A stretch of DNA of 35,983 nt from a virus, in the IMG/VR virus record IMGVR_UViG_3300031974_003661, positions 1 to 35,983 of that record. The stretch is one strand, 5' to 3'. Under the pieces are notes generated by a model. It was not told where the DNA came from. It did no database searches and saw nothing but the letters and a program-made list of their open reading frames with translations. Position numbers and translations under genes: made by a program. Positions 25,494 to 32,898 of the stretch are shown one piece after another (positions within the stretch are counted from its first letter, which is position 1; each line of letters opens with the position of its first letter).

Positions 25494-25847
25494 TTATGCT
25501 TTTTGTGCTATGGAAATCTTGACTTGAGTAGTGTGGGCGTACTGCTCAATAAAGTTGAGAAGCCGAGCCGCCTCAGTGATGTTGAAGTCGGCACCGGCCT
25601 GGAGAGCCATGGCAACGTAGCGATAGATTCGGTTGCGCACAATGGCTAGCATGATGAGCGACGTGTTGTGGTCGTCGAGGCTAGCGTGGTTACGGAAGAG
25701 CCGCACCGAGTGGTGGATGTAGCGACGCTCGTCAGCAAGCTGCTCTTGGAACCCAGGATCGGTGTCGTCAGTGTGGTAATTGACGTGGTCAATGTAGGTG
25801 CGGATGTCGTTGGTCAGGTCGACATAGCTGATGTCTTGATAGGTCAT
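25494..25847 (-). CDS. Unrecognised small protein
   Basis: This 117-residue protein is polar and helical, with His- and Tyr-rich segments (YIDHVNYHTDDTDPG, RRYIHHSVRLFRNHASL). No family is recognised. It overlaps the upstream gene by four bases, supporting the start. Confidence 0.55.
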   Translation of the reverse strand: MTYQDISYVDLTNDIRTYIDHVNYHTDDTDPGFQEQLADERRYIHHSVRLFRNHASLDDHNTSLIMLAIVRNRIYRYVAMALQAGADFNITEAARLLNFIEQYAHTTQVKISIAQKA

Positions 25848-26110
25848 TGCTTCTGGTGGGTTTGTGAATTAATGATGTGCATGATTTTACCCTTGGCCTC
25901 AAGGGGAACCTCATCCCACAGGATGTGACGCCCGAAGCGCCCGCCGATGAGACCATGCTCGCCCTTAGGCCACATGCTGCCTAGCTCGACACAGTGGGCG
26001 TCAGGGTTGGGCTTGGTAAAACTGTTGAGCTCGTACACTCGGTCGTGCTGGAACACGACGTAGAACATGCCGGCTCGTGGGTGGTCGAAGATGTCAACTG
26101 ATAGGCTCAT
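25844..26110 (-). CDS. Unrecognised small protein
   Basis: This 88-residue protein has a beta-rich start (GMFYVVFQHDRVYELNSF) and a Gly-rich middle (PKGEHGLIGGRFGRHI). No family is recognised. It shares one base with the upstream gene's stop and four with the downstream gene's start. Confidence 0.55.
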   Translation of the reverse strand: MSLSVDIFDHPRAGMFYVVFQHDRVYELNSFTKPNPDAHCVELGSMWPKGEHGLIGGRFGRHILWDEVPLEAKGKIMHIINSQTHQKQ

Positions 26111-26478
26111 TACTCATATAGTTGTCCGTTCTTGTATACGGGGATTGTGATGTACTTATCGGCAACCTTGGAGGCGTGCTCCTTGAAGCCGATGACGAGG
26201 GCGTAGACATGCTCGCCGTTGCTACGGTCGTGGTAAGGCTCGGCCCGACAGGCAATCCTGCCTTGCACAGCCTTGTAGTGCTCCACGTAGCCAGACACCT
26301 TGGTCTTGAGGATTAGGTCGATATGCTTGGGGACCTTGCCCTTGGCGATGCGCTCCGACATCTGGTCGAGGCGCTTCGGAATCTTGGGGCGACCGTAGTA
26401 GTAGTTGATTGCGTTGAGCAGCACACTGAGTGCCGCGATAGCAAACACGTAGGGGAGGATGATATAGAAGATGTTCAT
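26110..26478 (-). CDS. Membrane-anchored small protein
   Basis: This 122-residue protein has a clear N-terminal hydrophobic segment (about 3-25, FYIILPYVFAIAALSVLLNA), then a basic soluble domain with 'VSGYVEHYKAVQGRIACR' and 'ITIPVYKNGQLYE'. Unrecognised; probably inner-membrane bound with the domain facing the cytoplasm, as the flanking residues are basic. Confidence 0.6.
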   Translation of the reverse strand: MNIFYIILPYVFAIAALSVLLNAINYYYGRPKIPKRLDQMSERIAKGKVPKHIDLILKTKVSGYVEHYKAVQGRIACRAEPYHDRSNGEHVYALVIGFKEHASKVADKYITIPVYKNGQLYE

Positions 26479-26693
26479 TACAGTCCGTTACGCAGCTCTT
26501 TGAGACGCTTGTACTTTTTGCTTGCGGGCCACGGTCCGGGAGGGAGGCCGAGCTTGCGGCGGCGGTAGTACAGGGTGACCTCGGTACGTCCGAGCTTCTC
26601 GGCGATGACCCAGGGGGCGTAGCCTTCTTTGACCATGCGGATGATGGTCTCGTCCTCCTCAGGGAGGTAGTGTTGGAACTTGTTGTTAGCCAT
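26478..26693 (-). CDS. Small helix-turn-helix DNA-binding protein
   Basis: This 71-residue basic protein reads like a compact homeodomain/Myb-type or resolvase-type helix-turn-helix: 'YLPEEDETIIRMVKEGYAPW' then 'VIAEKLGRTEVTLYYRRRKL'. Small proteins of this form often regulate phage genes. It overlaps the methyltransferase end by eight bases, so it may be made from the same message. Confidence 0.75.
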   Translation of the reverse strand: MANNKFQHYLPEEDETIIRMVKEGYAPWVIAEKLGRTEVTLYYRRRKLGLPPGPWPASKKYKRLKELRNGL

Positions 26694-27696
26694 GGTATTG
26701 AATTGATTTGAAGATTTGATATGCGACTTGCGGTACGATTGCGTTTCCTAAACTTGTTACTGATTCTTTTCTCCATCGAGGAAAGGTGATGCCGTCCAGC
26801 CCACGGGGAAGCCCATCATCTCCTCCACAAAGCGGGGGTTCAGTTGGGAAGGTTTCCCAGCATCCTGGGCCACGAGATGGTTGAGCTCCGAGCGTCGGGT
26901 CGGTTGCCCCTCCGGGCGCTCCTTCTCCGTGCCCGTGTTCCAACATCGAGCCGTTGGGGTCGGCAGGATTCCCGCCTTGGCTAGGTCCTTCAGCGTCGCC
27001 GAGTCCTTGCCGCTTTTCAGACGGCCCGTCTGCGGGTCTACTGGTCGTGCTCCACCACCGTTCCCATCCCAAGCTCGAGGGGTCGGTAGGAAGTCCCCGT
27101 AGACGACTTGACTCAACAGAGAAGACCATCTCGTGCCATTCCGGTAGCCGGCCTTCCGGCTGCGCTCCCACATCTTGTCGGGGTGCTCGGCTCGTTCTGT
27201 TGCCGTGGGCGTAAGCAATAATCCAGATCCGGTCTCGCTTGTGCGGCGCGTTGTGGACGCCAGCAGCTGGAAGAACGGTCGGGAAGACTTCGTAGCCTTC
27301 ACTGTCCAACGCAGAGCACACCTCGTCGAGTACCAGCCCGCCTGACCAACTAAGAAGCCCGCGAACATTCTCTGCCACGACCCATGTGGGGCGAATCTCT
27401 GTGATAACTCGGAGCATTTCCGGCCAGAGATGTCTATCGTCGGCCTTCCCTTTACGTTTTCCTGCACTCGAATATGGTTGGCAAGGAAATCCGCCAGTGA
27501 GTACGTCGACGTGACCGGCCCAGGGGAATCCGGAGAACTCTTTGATGTCTTCATATGATTGTGATTCGGGGAAATGGTGTTGCAAAACTTGGCGGCAGAA
27601 GTCGTTACGCTCGACGTGCAGGACGTTGTTCCATCCCATCCATCGAGCGGCGAGGTCGAAGCCTCCGATGCCGCTGAATAGACTAGCGTGATTCAT
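26686..27696 (-). CDS. dcm: DNA cytosine-5 methyltransferase
   Basis: This 336-residue enzyme methylates cytosine in DNA, probably to shield phage DNA from restriction. Motif I is SLFSGIGGFDLAARW at 5-19, motif IV GGFPCQPYS with catalytic Cys72, motif VI ENVRG at 109-113, and motif X LGNAIVPQVAYQIF near the end. The start at 27696 is fixed by an ATGA overlap with the gene upstream. The region after about residue 170 is Gly/Pro-rich and of low complexity, probably because a second protein is encoded in another frame of the same DNA. Target sequence cannot be read. Confidence 0.95.
   Translation of the reverse strand: MNHASLFSGIGGFDLAARWMGWNNVLHVERNDFCRQVLQHHFPESQSYEDIKEFSGFPWAGHVDVLTGGFPCQPYSSAGKRKGKADDRHLWPEMLRVITEIRPTWVVAENVRGLLSWSGGLVLDEVCSALDSEGYEVFPTVLPAAGVHNAPHKRDRIWIIAYAHGNRTSRAPRQDVGAQPEGRLPEWHEMVFSVESSRLRGLPTDPSSLGWERWWSTTSRPADGPSEKRQGLGDAEGPSQGGNPADPNGSMLEHGHGEGAPGGATDPTLGAQPSRGPGCWETFPTEPPLCGGDDGLPRGLDGITFPRWRKESVTSLGNAIVPQVAYQIFKSIQYHG
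26757..27554 (-). CDS. Second protein encoded inside the methyltransferase gene, other frame
   Basis: A 265-residue frame lies wholly within the methyltransferase gene, same strand, different phase. It does not look like a shadow. It has 'GSWQRMFAGFLVGQAGWYST', 'CALRWTVKATKSSRPFFQLL', three repeats of a (L/I)LxTP motif (LLLTPTA, FLPTPRA, ILPTPTA) and the ending 'LNPRFVEEMMGFPVGWT', which resembles the C-terminal recognition end of cytosine methylases. I recall this LPTPTA protein type from other phages, often overlapping a cytosine methylase. It may be a partner subunit or target-recognition protein. Confidence 0.6.
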   Translation of the reverse strand: MKTSKSSPDSPGPVTSTYSLADFLANHIRVQENVKGRPTIDISGRKCSELSQRFAPHGSWQRMFAGFLVGQAGWYSTRCALRWTVKATKSSRPFFQLLASTTRRTSETGSGLLLTPTATERAEHPDKMWERSRKAGYRNGTRWSSLLSQVVYGDFLPTPRAWDGNGGGARPVDPQTGRLKSGKDSATLKDLAKAGILPTPTARCWNTGTEKERPEGQPTRRSELNHLVAQDAGKPSQLNPRFVEEMMGFPVGWTASPFLDGEKNQ

Positions 27697-27845
27697 TGTT
27701 CCATGTGCTTGAAGAACTCCGCGCTCTCGGGGTATATGCGCAGCGTGTACTCTCGACCCATCGTGCGGTCGGCAATCTGCCATATCGAGACGTTCTGGAT
27801 GCCCCACTTGACGAGGGCTTCACCCATTGGGCTTTCTTTACTCAT
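27693..27845 (-). CDS. Small unrecognised protein upstream of the methyltransferase
   Basis: This 50-residue protein reads MSKESPMGEALVKWGIQN, then 'VSIWQIADRTMGREYTLRIY', and ends in a charged helix. It ends in an ATGA overlap with the methyltransferase start and begins eight bases inside the upstream gene, exactly the spacing used across this operon. No family is recognised. Confidence 0.6.
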   Translation of the reverse strand: MSKESPMGEALVKWGIQNVSIWQIADRTMGREYTLRIYPESAEFFKHMEQ

Positions 27846-27972
27846 TATCTATGTAGTCATTTACGATTTTCATCATGCGTTGCGCATCGAGGCTGCCGAG
27901 GCCCCTGTCCTCGCGCCAATCGGCGAGTTCTGCGAGCATACGATTAATTTCGTGGAGGTCTTCATGCTTCAT
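27838..27972 (-). CDS. Small helical protein
   Basis: This 44-residue protein starts MKHEDLHEINRMLAELADW and ends 'LDAQRMMKIVNDYIDNE'. It is fully helical and charged. Its start is set by an ATGA overlap with the upstream stop at 27969, and its stop by an eight-base overlap downstream. A longer frame starting at 28029 is possible but lacks this coupling. Confidence 0.5.
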   Translation of the reverse strand: MKHEDLHEINRMLAELADWREDRGLGSLDAQRMMKIVNDYIDNE

Positions 27973-28211
27973 TTCGGAGGGTTGAGTTGGTGAGGGGAAT
28001 CGGGTGCGTTGTCGCGGGCTTCGAGCCACCGGGTAAGGAGATCGGTGAGGTCTTCGAGCGCCATGGAGTAGTAGCTCTCGGCGTCATACGTCAGATGCTC
28101 ATCACCGCTTGAGTCGGTGTAGAAGCAGTCGATACCATACTTGGCGACCACAATCTTCATGGCGAGCTCGTCGAGGAGCTCGAGGTCTAGGTTGTTCTTG
28201 TCGAGGTTCAT
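27969..28211 (-). CDS. Unrecognised small acidic protein
   Basis: This 80-residue acidic protein begins MNLDKNNLDLELLDELAMKI and has 'DCFYTDSSGDEHLTYDAESY' in the middle. The start follows an A/T-rich leader (TTAACAACCCTCAACA) typical of this genome. No family is recognised; acidic miniproteins of this kind in phages sometimes inhibit host enzymes. Confidence 0.55.
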   Translation of the reverse strand: MNLDKNNLDLELLDELAMKIVVAKYGIDCFYTDSSGDEHLTYDAESYYSMALEDLTDLLTRWLEARDNAPDSPHQLNPPK

Positions 28212-28235
28212 TGTTGAGGGTTGTTAATAGGTGAA

Positions 28236-28631
28236 TCATACTCGGTTCATTGCATCGATGAGGGCGCACGTCCACTCCTCGCAGATGCGAGCGTCGTGGT
28301 CGTCCTGGTCTGTCGGGTCGGTGCTATCGACGAGACCGAACTGCTCGAGCAGCCGCAGGGTCTCGGCACGGATAGCTTGCTCGCGAGAGGCTTGCTTCCA
28401 ATGCCCGTCGTAGAGTTCCCATATCAGGTCCCACGACATGGTCTCGTGGTTGCTCATCGCCAATCGGTTGTCGACGAGAAGCTGCAGGGTCTCTGTACTT
28501 GGGACGTGGCGTGGGTTCCATATGATTTCGGTCGGGTCGTCATCGATATGGAAGTGGTAGGGAGAGTAGGCCAGCTCCCGAAGGAACTGGTCTACCTCGT
28601 GGTGGGCGGAGCGGGTGGTTAGTTTACGCAT
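28236..28631 (-). CDS. Unrecognised acidic protein
   Basis: This 131-residue protein is helical and acidic (IDDDPTEIIWNPRHVP, MSWDLIWELYDGHWKQ, DSTDPTDQDDHDAR). Two Trp-rich helices suggest a folded protein-binding surface. No family is recognised. It shares one base with the upstream stop. Confidence 0.55.
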   Translation of the reverse strand: MRKLTTRSAHHEVDQFLRELAYSPYHFHIDDDPTEIIWNPRHVPSTETLQLLVDNRLAMSNHETMSWDLIWELYDGHWKQASREQAIRAETLRLLEQFGLVDSTDPTDQDDHDARICEEWTCALIDAMNRV

Positions 28632-28822
28632 TATTCTTGGTCTTCGAGTTCAGGGGTGAAGTAGTCGGCCTCATCCACAAAGGATTGGCACAGGTCGAGC
28701 AGACGGCGGTAGCCCCTCAGCTCCGAAGAGCTGGGGATGCTACGGCCTTCCTCGATGTGGGCGAGACACTTCGCCATGTCGATGGCGGTGTTCTCAAACT
28801 TGCAGTAGTCCATACTAGGCAT
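28631..28822 (-). CDS. Unrecognised small acidic protein
   Basis: This 63-residue protein starts MPSMDYCKFENTAIDMAKCL and ends in an acidic tail (FTPELEDQE). It is mostly helical with three Cys. Start at 28822 is favoured by the one-base overlap with the upstream stop. Function unknown. Confidence 0.5.
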   Translation of the reverse strand: MPSMDYCKFENTAIDMAKCLAHIEEGRSIPSSSELRGYRRLLDLCQSFVDEADYFTPELEDQE

Positions 28823-29232
28823 TACGCGGTGGGGGTTTCAGGGTTAGTGGTTTCGGTGGGCGTGGGGTCTTGGGCGTCGAGCCCGATGCCCCGCAGGATT
28901 TTGGCGACGTCCTTCTTGGAAATCTTCTCGACGTACTTCTCATTCTTGACCTCGACACTGTCGTCCCATTGGCCGACGTACTGCATGAATGACTTGTACA
29001 CGTCGAACTGGACGTGACAGCTACCGTACTCCTCGGAGCCGTCCTCGGGCGAGATGGTCCAAGAGATTTCCTTGGACTCGCTGTCTGCACGAATCAGGTC
29101 GTCAAGTACGTAGTGGACGCCCGCGAAGAAGGCGTTGAAGAGGTCCTCGCTAGAAGCGGAGGTCGAAGGGGTGGCTGCCTCGAGGGCAGTGGTGAGACCC
29201 TTGAGAGTCTCGAGCAATTGCTCTTTGTTCAT
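28822..29232 (-). CDS. Unrecognised acidic protein
   Basis: This 136-residue protein has an N-terminal helix (MNKEQLLETLKGLTTALEAA), then a beta-like part (KEISWTISPEDGSEEYGSCH) and a Pro/Thr-rich C-terminal tail (PTPTETTNPETPTA), which looks disordered. No family is recognised. It starts after a short leader with no upstream overlap, so a new translation entry is likely here. Confidence 0.55.
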   Translation of the reverse strand: MNKEQLLETLKGLTTALEAATPSTSASSEDLFNAFFAGVHYVLDDLIRADSESKEISWTISPEDGSEEYGSCHVQFDVYKSFMQYVGQWDDSVEVKNEKYVEKISKKDVAKILRGIGLDAQDPTPTETTNPETPTA

Positions 29233-29309
29233 GGTGGATAGGGTTTAGTGGTCGTAAACATATAGATTCCAAACGGTTTGACCAAAGCCGTTGAGAAGTT
29301 GTTGATAGG

Positions 29310-29564
29310 TTAGTCGTCGCATTCCTGACTTGCGGTCTCGATGCCGACCTCGAAGTCGGCGGTGTCGAGCCCGAGCACTTTGGTACAGGCGTGGGTCAGG
29401 GCTTCCTTTACCTCGAGGGTTATCTCACACAAGGCATCGGGGTTGACGCGGGTGAAGTCGATGATAAGTGAGGCCTCGATGTAAGTGCGCATCTTGATGT
29501 CGCTCTCGTCGGGGCCGGAGGTCTTCCAGGCGTCGTAGCCGGGGATGTGATTGGGGTCAGGCAT
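29310..29564 (-). CDS. Unrecognised small protein
   Basis: This 84-residue protein starts MPDPNHIPGYDAWKTSG and contains 'YIEASLIIDFTRVNPDALCE' and 'ALTHACTKVLGLDTADFEVG', an alternating beta/helix pattern. It overlaps the upstream gene by eight bases, which sets its start at 29564 rather than at the longer frame. No family is recognised. The 76 bases after its stop (29233-29309) hold nothing I can name. Confidence 0.5.
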   Translation of the reverse strand: MPDPNHIPGYDAWKTSGPDESDIKMRTYIEASLIIDFTRVNPDALCEITLEVKEALTHACTKVLGLDTADFEVGIETASQECDD

Positions 29565-29781
29565 TGTCTGTGTATTTGTTGGGGTCTTCGTCGTAACGGT
29601 CGGCACCGTAGTCTATGTCGTCCTCGTGGATACGCAGCGGGCCGAAGTCAGTGTTGATGTAGAGAGCGTAGGACTCACCACCCATGAGGGGGCCGTCAAC
29701 TTCGAACTCCTTGACTTGGTCGTCCTGTATCCATTCGGAACAGTAGTTGTAGTAGGCGCAAGCCTTGTCGTATTTAGTCAT
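29557..29781 (-). CDS. Unrecognised small acidic protein
   Basis: This 74-residue protein starts MTKYDKACAYYNYCSEW and is very acidic and Tyr-rich (DDIDYGADRYDEDPNKYTD). A Gly-containing beta segment (GGESYALYINTDFGPLRI) sits in the middle. Such a negative miniprotein could mimic nucleic acid, but that is only a possibility. It overlaps neighbours by eight bases each side. Confidence 0.5.
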   Translation of the reverse strand: MTKYDKACAYYNYCSEWIQDDQVKEFEVDGPLMGGESYALYINTDFGPLRIHEDDIDYGADRYDEDPNKYTDNA

Positions 29782-30172
29782 CGTTTGAGGTAAAGGTGAT
29801 TTGTGCATAGAGGGTACGGACGTGGTTGCTACGCACGTCGAGGCGCCCCATGTCCTCGGGGTCTTCACCCTGCCATTGGATGAGTCCGTTGGCAGACAGA
29901 CCCCACGGCTTGAAGAACCGCTTGATGATGAGCTCGAGCCAATCCTTGAAGTGGTAGTTCTTGCCGTCGATAGCGTACATGACGACCGATCCGTCGTTGC
30001 ACTGGACGATGCGCCAATCGCACCACAGAGACGGCGCGTAGGCAAGGCGCTCGTTGCTATCGTCACCACGGCAGTGGCGCATATTGGTGAAGGACTCGAG
30101 CTCTTGGAGTTGCTCGGGAGTGATGGCACCTGCGATTTGCAGGTCGCCGGAGAAGTTGGTGATGTAACCCAT
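29774..30172 (-). CDS. Small protein with MGYITxFSGxL start (DUF6205-like)
   Basis: This 132-residue protein begins MGYITNFSGDLQIAGAITPE. That opening resembles the DUF6205 proteins I know from actinobacteria and their phages, which also start MGYxxxFxGxL and then have a proline-initiated helix. The rest (VVMYAIDGKNYHFKDWLELI, NHVRTLYAQITF) is compatible with the same alpha/beta fold. The role of that family is unknown. Similarity is by eye and modest. Confidence 0.55.
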   Translation of the reverse strand: MGYITNFSGDLQIAGAITPEQLQELESFTNMRHCRGDDSNERLAYAPSLWCDWRIVQCNDGSVVMYAIDGKNYHFKDWLELIIKRFFKPWGLSANGLIQWQGEDPEDMGRLDVRSNHVRTLYAQITFTSNDD

Positions 30173-30174
30173 GA

Positions 30175-30807
30175 TTAGTGATTGATGAGACCCGAGCGGT
30201 GGTTGTCCGGGCTGATGAAGTGTGTAGTGTAGAGGTCGTGCTTACTACAGTCGACGTACCCGGCCTCTAAAAGGTCGTCAACTGTGTCGAAGATGCGGGA
30301 GTGGCGCTCGGTGTCGAAGTCGATGGTGTCGTCGAGCGTACCGCCCAGGCTGAAGGTGATACTGAAGTTGTCAGGCAGGTCGATATCCCGGAAGAACGGA
30401 AGCGACTTGGTGTAGGCATAGAACTTCTTGTCGTCGCAGACCCGCATGACCTCGAGCCACTTGTCTCTGTACTCGGGAGAGTAGAAGTCACCGGCGTCGT
30501 GGATGCGGACTACGTCGAGCTTGCGCTTGCGGCGGATGGCTGAGACCATCTCGTCCACGAAGTCGTCCGTCTTGGTCAGCTCGTACTTGCGAGCCGACGC
30601 AGCCTTCGAGGCGTCGAAGCTATAGCCGTATCGGGTCTCCCAATTGGCGTAGCAGAAGGACTTGCAAGCCCCGGCGAAAGGACAGGTCGTGCGCCCCGTC
30701 TCGGGGTCGCGGTGTGCAGGGATGGTGAAGTTGTACACCCCGAGACCGAAGTACTCGGAGGTCTTTTTCATCTTACTGTTCTGGGTGAGGAGGTTGAGTT
30801 TAGTCAT
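30175..30807 (-). CDS. Gp88-like cysteine-motif protein
   Basis: This 210-residue protein fits the mycobacteriophage gene-88 type family. After 'LLTQNSKMKKTSEYFGLG' comes 'FTIPAHRD' and a cysteine cluster 'CPFAGACKSFCYANW', then 'RKLDVVRIHDAGDFYSPEY' and 'KKFYAYTKSLPFF'. The three spaced Cys with CYA, followed by a beta/alpha barrel-like pattern (VRIHDAGDF), suggest a metal or iron-sulfur cluster. No activity is established to my knowledge. It stands out as the only enzyme-like gene among small unknowns. Confidence 0.75.
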   Translation of the reverse strand: MTKLNLLTQNSKMKKTSEYFGLGVYNFTIPAHRDPETGRTTCPFAGACKSFCYANWETRYGYSFDASKAASARKYELTKTDDFVDEMVSAIRRKRKLDVVRIHDAGDFYSPEYRDKWLEVMRVCDDKKFYAYTKSLPFFRDIDLPDNFSITFSLGGTLDDTIDFDTERHSRIFDTVDDLLEAGYVDCSKHDLYTTHFISPDNHRSGLINH

Positions 30808-31051
30808 CGTCTTTGTCTTTGAGGGTGTCGAGGCTGACGGCAGATTGCATGGCATCGGGGATGTCCCAAGCTTGAGGTGCGCTCCACCCTTCGTTACGCA
30901 GGGCGTTGAGCTCGATAGCGATGCGCTTGCAGGTCATGCGCGTGATGCCCGGCAGCTTGTTGTCGGCAAAGTGGCGGGTGCATTCGTCGATGATTTCGTC
31001 GAGGATATCCTGACGGTGGCGACGGAAGTCGGCAGGTGTGTACTTAATCAT
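30800..31051 (-). CDS. Unrecognised small helical protein
   Basis: This 83-residue protein is helical and charged, starting MIKYTPADFRRHRQDILDEI and including 'GITRMTCKRIAIELNALRNE'. The end is Asp/Lys-rich. No family is recognised. It overlaps the Gp88-like gene by eight bases and its upstream neighbour by four. Confidence 0.5.
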   Translation of the reverse strand: MIKYTPADFRRHRQDILDEIIDECTRHFADNKLPGITRMTCKRIAIELNALRNEGWSAPQAWDIPDAMQSAVSLDTLKDKDDD

Positions 31052-31389
31052 TTGGGCATACCATTGGAGTTACGAAACACGAGGAGGCTGAGGCGCTCGA
31101 TGCACCGTTGCATCTCAGGACGCCGGGTGTTGGGCCCGTACTTGTAGTGGCAAACTCGACCACCGTAACTGTACAGGGCGTTGCATAGAGTGTCGTAGTC
31201 GTGACCGGCGTCGAACTTGGGGTCGTCGAGACCGGCGATGATGTCGTCGAGCAGACGCTTGACCATGTACTCGGTAGTCGTGGTGACCTTGCCCAGGCAA
31301 AAGCGGGCGGTCTCGGCAGTCTCGCGGAACTCTTTGACAAGGGCCGGCTTGGCCTTGAGGTGCTCGATGAAGAAGAGAGGGTGTAGCAT
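31048..31389 (-). CDS. Unrecognised small protein
   Basis: This 113-residue protein starts MLHPLFFIEHLKAKPALVKE and has 'ARFCLGKVTTTTEYMVKRLL' and a basic end (NTRRPEMQRCIERLSLLVFR). It is all-helical with several Cys. The start at 31389 is chosen over a longer, proline/arginine-rich upstream frame that is the shadow of the next gene. No family is recognised. Confidence 0.5.
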   Translation of the reverse strand: MLHPLFFIEHLKAKPALVKEFRETAETARFCLGKVTTTTEYMVKRLLDDIIAGLDDPKFDAGHDYDTLCNALYSYGGRVCHYKYGPNTRRPEMQRCIERLSLLVFRNSNGMPK

Positions 31390-31394
31390 GGGAA

Positions 31395-31799
31395 TTACTG
31401 TTGGTAGTCGTAAGATTGGATGAAGGGGCGCAGGGCTTGCTCCCAATTGTTCATGTCGTCCTCGGTGTCGGTGTCGATATGCGGGGCGAACTTGAGAAGG
31501 GCGACGAGCGGTCGGATGCTTTGGAACGTGTACATGCCACGTCCCGTGCTCCACTTGTCCCACGCAAGGGAGAAGGTGTTGAAGAGCTCCTCCGACTCGT
31601 CGTAGATAGACGAGTTGGGGATGTGGAAGCAGTGACCGGAGTCGGGGTGGTGGAGGTACTTGCAGACGTCGTTGCCGCCCGTCCAACACTCGAAGTCAAG
31701 ACCTTGAGACTCGAGGACTTGCACGACGAAGGTCTCGTGGTCGTTGTAGATGAAGTCGGACTCAAGCCGCATGGGGTCGAAGTGGGGTGGGAATTTCAT
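31395..31799 (-). CDS. Unrecognised acidic protein
   Basis: This 134-residue protein starts MKFPPHFDPMRLESDFIY, has a Cys/His-containing middle (CWTGGNDVCKYLHHPDSGHC) that could bind a metal, and an acidic end (DTDTEDDMNNWEQALRPF). No family is recognised. It overlaps the upstream gene by four bases. Confidence 0.5.
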   Translation of the reverse strand: MKFPPHFDPMRLESDFIYNDHETFVVQVLESQGLDFECWTGGNDVCKYLHHPDSGHCFHIPNSSIYDESEELFNTFSLAWDKWSTGRGMYTFQSIRPLVALLKFAPHIDTDTEDDMNNWEQALRPFIQSYDYQQ

Positions 31800-32062
31800 G
31801 AGATGCGTTGGAGTTTAGAGTTGAGATAGGCGTAACACCGGACGCGTACCGCCATGCAGTACTGACCACTGATGTCACACCGGGTGAAGGACTTGTTGAG
31901 GTCTTCGCCGTTGTACAGGAGCTCGACATCGTCGATGTGGAGCTCGCCCAGGAAGGTGTCGATTTGCTCGGCTTCGTCGTTGACGAGGTCGGTGTCGTCG
32001 GCGTTGAAGATGTACGGGAGGTACGCTTCGTTGATTACGAAGTCGTAGTCGTCGTTACTCAT
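31796..32062 (-). CDS. Unrecognised small acidic protein
   Basis: This 88-residue protein is strongly acidic in the first half (MSNDDYDFVINEAYLPYI, NADDTDLVNDEAEQID), with a more basic Cys-bearing end (CMAVRVRCYAYLNSKLQRIS). No family is recognised. It follows the upstream gene by 18 bases with an A/T-rich leader. Confidence 0.5.
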   Translation of the reverse strand: MSNDDYDFVINEAYLPYIFNADDTDLVNDEAEQIDTFLGELHIDDVELLYNGEDLNKSFTRCDISGQYCMAVRVRCYAYLNSKLQRIS

Positions 32063-32080
32063 TGTGTTGGGGTTTAGGGG

Positions 32081-32422
32081 TTATCCGTGCTTGAAGAGTT
32101 TCTCGAGGTCGTGACGACGGGTAGTCTGCTCGTCGACTACTGCGTCGCGCTTGATGGCGAACCACTCGTTGATGCAGTCCTCTTGCTTCGAGGTCTCGGC
32201 GCCCCACGAGGCGACGACCTGCCCCTCGAGAAGGACGCTGAAGATGGTGTACACCGGTCGGGTGCTGCCGAGGACGCTCGAGCGCTTCACGTAACGCGTG
32301 ACCTTGCAGGGGATGTCGCGCCACCATCCGGTGACAGAGTCGTGCGGCCACTCTTGCGTCATATCGAGACGGAAGGAGCGGTCGAGGTGGTCGATGAGGG
32401 AGGTAAGGTTGGTGTAGTTCAT
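32081..32422 (-). CDS. Unrecognised protein
   Basis: This 113-residue protein starts MNYTNLTSLIDHLDRSF and reads as alternating beta strands with Trp (GWWRDIPCKVTRYVKRSS, PVYTIFSVLLEGQVVASWG), then a charged helix. It may be a small beta-barrel-like fold. No family is recognised. Confidence 0.5.
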   Translation of the reverse strand: MNYTNLTSLIDHLDRSFRLDMTQEWPHDSVTGWWRDIPCKVTRYVKRSSVLGSTRPVYTIFSVLLEGQVVASWGAETSKQEDCINEWFAIKRDAVVDEQTTRRHDLEKLFKHG

Positions 32423-32428
32423 GATGGG

Positions 32429-32635
32429 TTAGATGAAGGTGGTGTTGTACATGTTGAGCCATGGGAAGGCGGAGGCGAGGCGCTCGCGGTTGGCGCGAGT
32501 CATCACGAAGAAGGCTTCGATGAGCAGGTATTCGTCATGCTCACGGAACGTGTTAGGGTCGTGTTGCTCGATGGCGCGTTGGTATCGACGCAGCCGGAGG
32601 AAGTTGAGCGAGGTGTGGAGGAATTCAGGATTCAT
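32429..32635 (-). CDS. Unrecognised small helical protein
   Basis: This 68-residue protein starts MNPEFLHTSLNFLRLRRY and continues 'YLLIEAFFVMTRANRERLAS'. It is helical with mixed charge. The four-base overlap with the upstream gene (ATGA) sets its start at 32635 rather than at the longer frame upstream. No family is recognised. Confidence 0.5.
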   Translation of the reverse strand: MNPEFLHTSLNFLRLRRYQRAIEQHDPNTFREHDEYLLIEAFFVMTRANRERLASAFPWLNMYNTTFI

Positions 32636-32898
32636 CGTTGCTTGATGTTGAGGGCGTTGCAAAGCGCCGTGATGGTTGAGAGATGGTCGCGAAGCACGTA
32701 GTACGTGATGGTGCCTCCGTGACAGTAGTCGATGTCTACTTGTACCGTGTCGAGATTGGGGAATCGGTCGTCGATGTACTTGTAGTTCATAACCCGGTAT
32801 ATCGAGGGGTAATCCGGGTCGCGGTCGAGGATGGTGTCGACACACCTCAACGCCATGCGGCAGAGGTATGACTTTTGATTGCGCTCTTGGGAGGTCAT
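32632..32898 (-). CDS. Unrecognised small protein
   Basis: This 88-residue protein starts MTSQERNQKSYLCRMALRC and has 'RVMNYKYIDDRFPNLDTVQV' and a C-terminal helix (LRDHLSTITALCNALNIKQR). Cys-containing, mixed alpha/beta. No family is recognised. ATGA overlaps on both sides. Confidence 0.5.
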   Translation of the reverse strand: MTSQERNQKSYLCRMALRCVDTILDRDPDYPSIYRVMNYKYIDDRFPNLDTVQVDIDYCHGGTITYYVLRDHLSTITALCNALNIKQR

